Shown in pieces: positions 58,719 to 64,000 of a DNA stretch of 64,000 nt. The notes beneath the pieces were generated by a model. It worked only from the letters and a program-made list of their open reading frames with translations, was not told the origin of the DNA and made no database searches. A program made the translations under genes and the position numbers. Numbering within the stretch: position 1 is the first letter of the stretch; each line of letters opens with the position of its first letter. Source of the DNA: Massilia arenae (GTDB taxonomy: Bacteria > Pseudomonadota > Gammaproteobacteria > Burkholderiales > Burkholderiaceae_D); contig NZ_VPFD01000024.1 in the NCBI RefSeq assembly GCF_008014745.1, positions 32,447 through 96,446 of the forward strand, given 5' to 3'.

Positions 58719-60101
58719 ATGAAGGTTAAGAAATTTACGGCAGCAACTTCCCGAGATGCATTGCGCAAGGTGCGCGAAGCGCTGGGGCCGGATGCCGTCA
58801 TCCTCTCCAACCGTCCAGTCGACGGCCAGGTCGAGATCCTCGCGCTGGACAACGATGACGTGGCCTCGCTGGCCGCGCCGGCCGTTGACTCCGAAATGGC
58901 CCAGCCGAAGCCCAACCTGCAACTGCAGCATCTGGAAGACCTGGCGCCCGCACCGGCCCCCGCCGCCGCCCCGGCCTTCCTGTCGCGCCGCCTGCAGGAC
59001 GCCGCGCCAGCCGCGCCGATCGCGCCAGCCTACGCCGAGCCAGCCCCGACCTACGCCGAGCGCCGCGCTCCGGCCGCGGAGCCGGCGATCGACATGAGCG
59101 CCATGACCTCGATGATGAGCGCCGCCATCTCCCAGGCCAAGGAATCGGCCGCCGCCGAAATGAACGGCATGATGAGCGAGATCCGCGCCATGCGCGGCTT
59201 GATGGAAACCCAGCTGGCCGAACTGTCGTGGAACGCCACCGCCCAGCGCGAGCCGCAAAAGGCGACCGTGCTGCGCGAGATGCTGGCCGCCGGTTTCTCG
59301 GCCACCCTGGCGCGCTTCCTGATCGAAAAAATGCCGGCAACCAAGGATGCCGCCGAAGCCATGCGCTGGGTCAAGTCCGTGCTGACCCGTAACCTGACCA
59401 CCATCGGCAACGAAGACGCGCTGCTGGAGCAGGGCGGCGTCTACGCCCTGGTCGGCCCGACCGGCGTCGGCAAGACCACCACCACCGCCAAGCTGGCCGC
59501 GCGCTGCGTGATGCGCCACGGCCCGGACAAGCTGGCCCTGATCACCACCGATGCCTACCGTATCGGCGGCCACGAACAACTGCGCATCTACGGCAAGATC
59601 CTGGGCGTGATGGTGCACTCGGTGAAGGACGAAGCCGACCTGCGCATCGCCCTGAAGGAACTGCGCAACAAGCACACCGTGCTGATCGACACCATCGGCA
59701 TGTCGCAGCGCGACCACATGGTGGCCGAACAGGTCGCTATGCTGTCCGGTTCGGGCGCCGACGTGAAGCGTCTGCTGTGCCTGAACTCGACCTCGACCAA
59801 CGAGACGCTGAACGAAGTGGTGCGCGCCTATCAGGGCAGCGGCCTGCATGGCGCCATCATGACCAAGATGGACGAAGCCGCATCGATCGGCGGCGTGCTC
59901 GACGTCGTGATCCGCCAGAAGCTGAACCTGCACTACATCTCGAACGGCCAGCGCGTGCCGGAAGACCTGCACGTGGCCGACCGCGCCATGCTGGTCGACC
60001 GCGCCTTCCGCAACCGCGGCAACGCGGCCGCAGACGCAGACCTGCCGCTGATGATGGCCGCCGCCCAATCCGCAGCCGCACGCGAGGTGAACCTTGGCTA
60101 G
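58719..60101 (+). CDS. flhF: flagellar SRP-like GTPase FlhF
   Basis: 460 aa. The N terminus MKVKKFTAATSRDALRKVRE with EALGPDAVILSNRPVDG is the FlhF B-domain start. A Pro/Ala linker follows to about residue 120. The NG domain has G1 GPTGVGKTTTTAKLAARCVM (about 248), ITTDAYRIGGHEQLRIYGKI, G3 LIDTIGMSQRDH and G4 TKMDEAASIGG. FlhF sets flagellar pole location and number. It ends with an overlap into flhG (stop within the TTGGCTAG junction). Confidence 0.96.
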   Translation: MKVKKFTAATSRDALRKVREALGPDAVILSNRPVDGQVEILALDNDDVASLAAPAVDSEMAQPKPNLQLQHLEDLAPAPAPAAAPAFLSRRLQDAAPAAPIAPAYAEPAPTYAERRAPAAEPAIDMSAMTSMMSAAISQAKESAAAEMNGMMSEIRAMRGLMETQLAELSWNATAQREPQKATVLREMLAAGFSATLARFLIEKMPATKDAAEAMRWVKSVLTRNLTTIGNEDALLEQGGVYALVGPTGVGKTTTTAKLAARCVMRHGPDKLALITTDAYRIGGHEQLRIYGKILGVMVHSVKDEADLRIALKELRNKHTVLIDTIGMSQRDHMVAEQVAMLSGSGADVKRLLCLNSTSTNETLNEVVRAYQGSGLHGAIMTKMDEAASIGGVLDVVIRQKLNLHYISNGQRVPEDLHVADRAMLVDRAFRNRGNAAADADLPLMMAAAQSAAAREVNLG

Positions 60102-60915
60102 TTTCGATTTCGACCAGGCCGAAGGCCTGCGTCGCATGCTGCAGGGCCCGCGTCCGCGCGTGGTCACGTTTCTGTCGGCCACGCCGGAAGATGACAAGGG
60201 CGCCATGCTGGTCAACCTGGGCGCCTCGCTGGCCCAGGCCGGCAACGACGTGCTGATCGTCGATGCCTGCGAAGTGGAATACGGCGTTGCGCGCCGGCTC
60301 GGCATGAACCGCAGCGCCTCGCTGTTGCAGGTGGCGCGCCAGGAAAGCGCCTTGAACCAAGTGATCCGCCCGGCGCCGCAAGGCTTCTCGGTGGTGCCGA
60401 TGGGCGCGCCCGAGACGGCGGCCGAGGCGCGCCGCCTGGGCAATACCTTCGACGTGCTGGCGCTGCAATCGGGGATCGTGATCGTCGACGCCGAACTCGG
60501 CCCGGACGGCGATTTCCCGGTGGCCTCGATGGTTGAATCCGAGATCGTGGTCCAGGTATCCACCAGCGCGGCGTCGATCACGAATGCCTATTCGCTGGTC
60601 AAGCGCTTGTCGCAGCAACTGGGCCGGCGCCCTTTCGGGATCCTTGTTACCGGTGCGACAGAGGCAGAGGCCAAGGTGGTATACGATAATATGTCAGCAG
60701 CAGCAACACGTTACCTTGCCGTCAAGCTCAGTTTCATGGGCGCGGTGCCGGCCGACGAGTGCCTAGCAAGGGCCGCGCGCCTTGGCCGGGCCGTGGTCGA
60801 CGCCTTCCCATTGGCCGGCGCTTCGGTGGCGTTTCGCCAGCTGGCAGGCAAGTTCGCGCTGCACGCCATGCCGCAGTTCGGCAAGCAGGGGAGCGCGGCC
60901 CATTTTGGTTCGTAA
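60094..60915 (+). CDS. flhG: FlhG/FleN-like MinD-family protein lacking a Walker A
   Basis: 273 aa. It starts with TTG at 60094, overlapping the flhF stop, with GAGGTG 4 nt upstream. The N terminus MASFDFDQAEGLRRML contains the DQAxxLR motif (residues 7-13) by which FlhG activates the FlhF GTPase. The MinD-like fold follows: VVTFLSATPEDDKGAMLVNL where KGGVGKT should be, then DVLIVDACEVEYGVARRLG, IVIVDAELGPDGDFPVASMV and FGILVTGATEAEAKVVYD. The phosphate-binding lysines and GKT are missing, so ATP binding is doubtful. FlhG controls flagellar number. Confidence 0.88.
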   Translation: MASFDFDQAEGLRRMLQGPRPRVVTFLSATPEDDKGAMLVNLGASLAQAGNDVLIVDACEVEYGVARRLGMNRSASLLQVARQESALNQVIRPAPQGFSVVPMGAPETAAEARRLGNTFDVLALQSGIVIVDAELGPDGDFPVASMVESEIVVQVSTSAASITNAYSLVKRLSQQLGRRPFGILVTGATEAEAKVVYDNMSAAATRYLAVKLSFMGAVPADECLARAARLGRAVVDAFPLAGASVAFRQLAGKFALHAMPQFGKQGSAAHFGS

Positions 60916-60960
60916 TCGATATCGGCAATAGAGCACAGCAGAGAGAAGACTTACACCAGC

Positions 60961-61689
60961 ATGTACACGGTCAAAGGGAAAGCGGACAAGAATTCTTTGC
61001 TGACGGAGCATATGCCGTTGGTAAAGCGCCTTGCCCACCACATGAAGGCCAAGCTGCCGCCTTCGGTGGAAGTGGATGACCTGGTGCAAGCCGGCATGAT
61101 CGGCCTGCTGGATGCCATCAACCGCTACGAAGACAACCACGGCGCCCAGTTCGAGACCTATGCGGTGCTGCGCATCCGCGGCGCCATGCTCGACGAGCTG
61201 CGCAGCAGCGACTGGATGCCGCGCAGTACGCGCCAGAACATGCGCAAGGTCGAAAGCGCGATGCACGAGCTGCAGCAGCGCCTGGGCCGGCCGCCGAGCG
61301 AATCAGAAGTCGCCAAGTCGCTCAAGCTTTCGCTCGAGGATTACCAGGACATACTGGCCGACTCGGGCGGCCACCAGCTGCTCTATTACGAAGATTTCCA
61401 CGACGACGACGGCGACGGCAACTTCCTCGACCGCTACGCGGTGGACGACAGCGACCCCTTGCGCGGCCTGATGGAAACCGACTTCCGCCACGCGGTGATC
61501 GAGGCCATCGACAACTTGCCGCCGCGCGAGAAGCTGTTGATGGGCCTGTACTACGAAGAAGAGCTGAACCTGAAGGAAATCGGCGCCGTCATGGGCGTCT
61601 CTGAATCGCGGGTGTCGCAGCTGCACACCCAGGCCGTTGCGCGCCTGCGCACCACCTTGCGGGAGCATATATGGACTGGGCCAGCGTAA
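60961..61689 (+). CDS. fliA: RNA polymerase sigma factor FliA (sigma28)
   Basis: 242 aa. Region 2: LTEHMPLVKRLAHHMKAKLP, VDDLVQAGMIGLLDAINRYE and QFETYAVLRIRGAMLDELRS. Region 3: RKVESAMHELQQRLGRPPSE. Region 4: LPPREKLLMGLYYEEELNLK and EIGAVMGVSESRVSQLHTQA. It directs late flagellar and chemotaxis genes and is held by FlgM until hook completion. The final codons overlap motC by 19 nt. Confidence 0.97.
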   Translation: MYTVKGKADKNSLLTEHMPLVKRLAHHMKAKLPPSVEVDDLVQAGMIGLLDAINRYEDNHGAQFETYAVLRIRGAMLDELRSSDWMPRSTRQNMRKVESAMHELQQRLGRPPSESEVAKSLKLSLEDYQDILADSGGHQLLYYEDFHDDDGDGNFLDRYAVDDSDPLRGLMETDFRHAVIEAIDNLPPREKLLMGLYYEEELNLKEIGAVMGVSESRVSQLHTQAVARLRTTLREHIWTGPA

Positions 61690-62414
61690 TCGGCCTGGTG
61701 CTGGCGATCGCCGGCATCTTCCTCGGCTACACGCTCGATGGCGGCAGGTTCGCATCGCTGATGCAGCCGGCCGCCTTCGCCATTGTCGTCGTCGGCACCT
61801 TCGGCGCCGTGCTGCTGCAGAGCGAAACGCGCACCTTCCTGCGCGGCATCGGCATGCTGCGCTGGGTGTTCGTACCGCCCAAGAACGGGCGCCAGAAGCT
61901 GTCGCGCGACATCACCCTGTGGAGCCAGACGGCGCGCCGCGACGGCCTGCTGTCGCTCGAGCAGTATATGGCCAAGGCCGATCCCTTCGTGGCCAAGGGC
62001 CTGCGACTGGTGGTGGACGGCATCGCGCCGGACAAGCTGCGCAGTTTGCTGGAGCACGAGATCAACGGCTATGAATTCGCCCAGCGGCAAGCGGCGCGCA
62101 TCTGGGAGTCGGCGGCCGGCTATGCGCCGACGATCGGCATCCTGGGCGCCGTGCTGGGCCTGATCCACGTGATGGAAAACCTGTCCGACCCGGCGCGCCT
62201 GGGTTCCGGCATCGCGGTCGCTTTCGTCTCTACCGTGTACGGCGTCGGCCTGGCCAACCTGTTCTTCTACCCGGTCGGCAACAAGCTCAAGGCCATCGTC
62301 AACGACCGGGTCTCGCAGTACGAGATCCTGGCCGAAGTCTTCGCGGATCTCGCCAGCGGCGACCATGGCCGCGTGGTCGACGAACGCGTCGCCAGCCTGC
62401 TGGCGCGGCACTGA
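61671..62414 (+). CDS. motC: flagellar motor stator MotC (MotA-like)
   Basis: 247 aa. Helices SVIGLVLAIAGIFLGYTLDG and PAAFAIVVVGTFGAVLLQSE, then a cytoplasmic loop (RRDGLLSLEQYMAKADPFVA), and TIGILGAVLGLIHVMENLSD and VAFVSTVYGVGLANLFFYPV at the end. This is the MotA/TolQ proton channel of the second stator type seen in Pseudomonas, next to fliA as there. GGGAG lies just upstream of ATG 61671. It pairs with motD, 17 bp downstream. Confidence 0.92.
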   Translation: MDWASVIGLVLAIAGIFLGYTLDGGRFASLMQPAAFAIVVVGTFGAVLLQSETRTFLRGIGMLRWVFVPPKNGRQKLSRDITLWSQTARRDGLLSLEQYMAKADPFVAKGLRLVVDGIAPDKLRSLLEHEINGYEFAQRQAARIWESAAGYAPTIGILGAVLGLIHVMENLSDPARLGSGIAVAFVSTVYGVGLANLFFYPVGNKLKAIVNDRVSQYEILAEVFADLASGDHGRVVDERVASLLARH

Positions 62415-62430
62415 TCGACAGGTCTATCTC

Positions 62431-63186
62431 ATGGCCCGCAAGCGCTACGATGACGACGTCCCGCAGGAGCACCACGAGCGCTGGCTGATTTCGTACGCTG
62501 ACCTGATCACCTTGTTGTTCGCCTTCTTCGTGGTGATGTATGCGATCTCCATCGTCAACGAGGGCAAGTACCAGGTGCTGTCGGACGCGCTGGGCGACGC
62601 CTTCGGCGGACGCGGCGCGGCGACCCAGGTCAATACCAACGTCGAGCCGGTGCTGCCGCTGTCGCACATCATCAACCGCAAGCGCAACGAGGCCGCCCGC
62701 CGCGAGCAGGAGCGCATGGGCGTGATGGCGCGCGAGCTGTCGGCGACCCTGCTGCCGCTGGTGAAATCGGGCCAGGTGCGGGTGACCCAGAACGCGCGCG
62801 GCATCAGCGTCGAGATCAATGCCAGCGTACTGTTCGAGCAGGGCCAGGCCTTGCTCGACCCTGAAGCGCGCGAAGTGCTGGGCGCCGTGGCCAGCCTCTT
62901 GAAGGACGATACCCACCGCATCGAAGTCGAGGGCCATACCGACGACGTGCCGATCGCCAGCCCCGTGTATCCATCCAACTGGGAACTGTCGACCGCGCGC
63001 GCATCGAGCGTGGTGCGGCTGTTCATCGACAACGGCCTGCCGCCCGCGCGCCTGTCGGCGATCGGCTTTGCCGACACGCGGCCGGTGGCGCCGAACACGG
63101 ACATCGCCGGGCAAACCCGCAACCGGCGGGTGGCGGTGACGATCCTGGCGGCCCTGCCTGAAACAGGCGGTAACATACTGCCCTGA
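62431..63186 (+). CDS. motD: flagellar motor stator MotD (MotB-like) with OmpA domain
   Basis: 251 aa from ATG 62431. The N-terminal helix RWLISYADLITLLFAFFVVM carries the proton-binding Asp (D24 in SYADL). The plug and linker follow, then a peptidoglycan-binding OmpA domain with RIEVEGHTDDVPIASPVYPS, NWELSTARASSVVRLFIDNG and RNRRVAVTILA. MotCD stators power swarming or high-load motion in Pseudomonas. It ends the flagellar block. Confidence 0.93.
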   Translation: MARKRYDDDVPQEHHERWLISYADLITLLFAFFVVMYAISIVNEGKYQVLSDALGDAFGGRGAATQVNTNVEPVLPLSHIINRKRNEAARREQERMGVMARELSATLLPLVKSGQVRVTQNARGISVEINASVLFEQGQALLDPEAREVLGAVASLLKDDTHRIEVEGHTDDVPIASPVYPSNWELSTARASSVVRLFIDNGLPPARLSAIGFADTRPVAPNTDIAGQTRNRRVAVTILAALPETGGNILP

Positions 63187-63283
63187 ACTGTAACGACAAC
63201 TCGTGTCATAATCGAAAGGCGATTGCAGCGTTTGCGGCGGCGTGTTGGTAAACCGAGGTGGCCCCGTCCCGGAAGGAGGCAAG

Positions 63284-63787
63284 ATGCATGTCAAACGAAG
63301 CATGCCGGCAGCTGTGCTGGCGACGTTGCTGGCGCTGGGCGGCCTGGCCGGCGCGGTCAAGGCCGTGGAGGCCAAGGTGAACGTGCATCACCGGCTCGAA
63401 GTCGAGACCGGCGCCAAGTCGGTCAAGGTGCGGGTGCTGATCGAGAACCGCGGCGACCAGTCGGTATGGATCCCGCGCGAGATCGCCCTGGGCGACGACC
63501 TCTCCGCCCCGCGCTTCAACCTGCGTACGCCCGGGGAAGAAGTGGCCTATACGGGCCGCATGGTCAAGCGCGCCGCGCCGGGCCCGGCCGACTACCTCGA
63601 GGTCAAGCCGCAGACCACCCACCTGAACACGATCGACATCACCGAAGCCTATGCCTTCAAGCCGGGGCAGCACAGCTACGAGATCCGCTATGCGGGGCCG
63701 TGGCTGAGTAGCCTGGGCAAGCTCGATGCGGCCAGCATCAAGAGCAGTCCGGCGATTCCGGTGAAGTTTTCGTTTACGCAGCGGTAG
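63284..63787 (+). CDS. exported protein resembling a stand-alone M35 (deuterolysin-like) N-terminal domain
   Basis: 167 aa from ATG 63284, with AAGGAGG 5 nt upstream. A signal peptide (MPAAVLATLLALGGLAGAVK) precedes a beta-sandwich: VHHRLEVETGAKSVKVRVLI, ENRGDQSVWIPREIALGDDL, PGEEVAYTGRMVKRAAPGPA and AYAFKPGQHSYEIRYAGPW. The pattern V-x-Y-x-G-R-x-V-K-R-x-A-P-x-x-x-D-Y is typical of the domain preceding the catalytic part of many bacterial M35 proteases. No HExxH domain follows in this gene. Function is unknown; an inhibitor or a surface binding role would fit. Recognition is by pattern memory. Confidence 0.65.
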   Translation: MHVKRSMPAAVLATLLALGGLAGAVKAVEAKVNVHHRLEVETGAKSVKVRVLIENRGDQSVWIPREIALGDDLSAPRFNLRTPGEEVAYTGRMVKRAAPGPADYLEVKPQTTHLNTIDITEAYAFKPGQHSYEIRYAGPWLSSLGKLDAASIKSSPAIPVKFSFTQR

Positions 63788-63838
63788 GCTTTGACCGCTT
63801 GCTGTATTCGGGCGCCAGATTGCCTCGTTAGCCCAAAA

Positions 63839-63914
63839 CCGTCGTTCCCGCGCAGGCGGGAACCTAAGTTTTGTACGTTTCGTTAGCGCATGCAACTTAG
63901 GTTCCCGCCTGCGC
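63839..63914. repeat. REP pair (REPIN-like), copy 4, right unit truncated
   Basis: The left unit CCGTCGTTCCCGCGCAGGCG to 63868 is intact and ends CCTAAG. The right unit at 63896-63914 begins CTTAGGTTCCCGCCTGCGCG, then breaks where GGGAACGACGG is expected. The break is followed by different sequence to the window edge. Confidence 0.8.
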
Positions 63915-64000
63915 GCACTGCTGTCCGGAATAATCTTCTTGATTTTTCCATCAGAATAGGCGTCCCTGTTTGAGTGCCAAGTCCTCTCGATATCGACGCT
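63915..64000. other. lower-GC sequence after the REP break
   Basis: 86 bp (starting about CACTGCTGTCCGGAATAATC) with no gene and a composition unlike the flagellar block. It might be the end of an insertion sequence that broke the REP unit; not provable here. Confidence 0.3.

Overview
The window is chromosomal DNA from a GC-rich, flagellated betaproteobacterium, most likely Oxalobacteraceae (Massilia/Telluria/Duganella type). The reasons are the gene clusters ribF-ileS-lspA-coaBC-dut and NUDIX-aat-bpt-pyrD, RNase E next to divergent rluC followed by HAD phosphatase-Rieske-S49 peptidase, and a polar-type flagellar block flhB-flhA-flhF-flhG-fliA-motC-motD. No rRNA or CRISPR array was seen. There is one tRNA, initiator tRNA-fMet. 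The taxon is inferred from synteny and protein character only.

Layout. 1-1003: iron-type ECF sigma/anti-sigma pair behind a Fur box. 1031-2480: Lrp-type regulator divergent from a RhtA-like amino-acid exporter. 2520-6932: leftward NUDIX-aat-bpt-pyrD-aldo/keto reductase cluster. 7075-8912: tRNA-fMet plus a small accessory patch (Tdi1-type immunity domain protein, glycosyltransferase). 8975-11890: AlkA, a DMT exporter and XdhC. 12150-19533: leftward ribF-ileS-lspA-coaBC-dut followed by a degenerate M48 lipoprotein. 19775-23688: TonB-ExbB-ExbD-ExbD-TPR energy module. 24503-29606: prkA(yeaG)-yeaH-spoVR stress module. 30236-35615: rightward adenine deaminase, FtsX-type permease, truncated haemoglobin and RmuC. 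35637-39154: orphan HipB-like regulator with three operator-like palindromes, then a MobA-MoeA fusion and MoaA. 39289-42468: RNase E. 43128-48009: rluC, HAD, Rieske, S49 peptidase, a candidate small RNA and an RsuA-type pseudouridine synthase. 48153-53211: phospholipase A, FAH-family hydrolase, an unknown exported protein and a WecA-like transferase. 53338-63186: flagellar block. 63284-63787: exported protein resembling a lone M35 N-terminal domain.

The most notable part is 56644-58452. A cassette on the opposite strand splits the flagellar block between flhA and flhF. It holds a DUF2778/Tlde1-type (T6SS L,D-transpeptidase) effector whose stop codon overlaps the start of a small two-helix membrane protein, the likely immunity partner. 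Beside it lies a second, diverged copy of the same unit. In that copy almost the whole effector is gone: a 15-codon tail and the leader remain, but the membrane gene is intact. This reads as effector loss with immunity retained, after a tandem duplication.

Other unusual points: a FlhG that keeps the DQAxxLR FlhF-activating motif but has no Walker A; an M48 lipoprotein whose HExxH is RTMAH; a MobA-MoeA fusion; three CCGATCGGTAAG sites spaced exactly 50 bp apart before a lone HipB-like gene; a promoter-to-terminator unit without an ORF (candidate sRNA) at 46259-46482; a 160-bp MITE-like inverted repeat between prkA and yeaH; and four head-to-head REP pairs, one of them cut off near the right edge.
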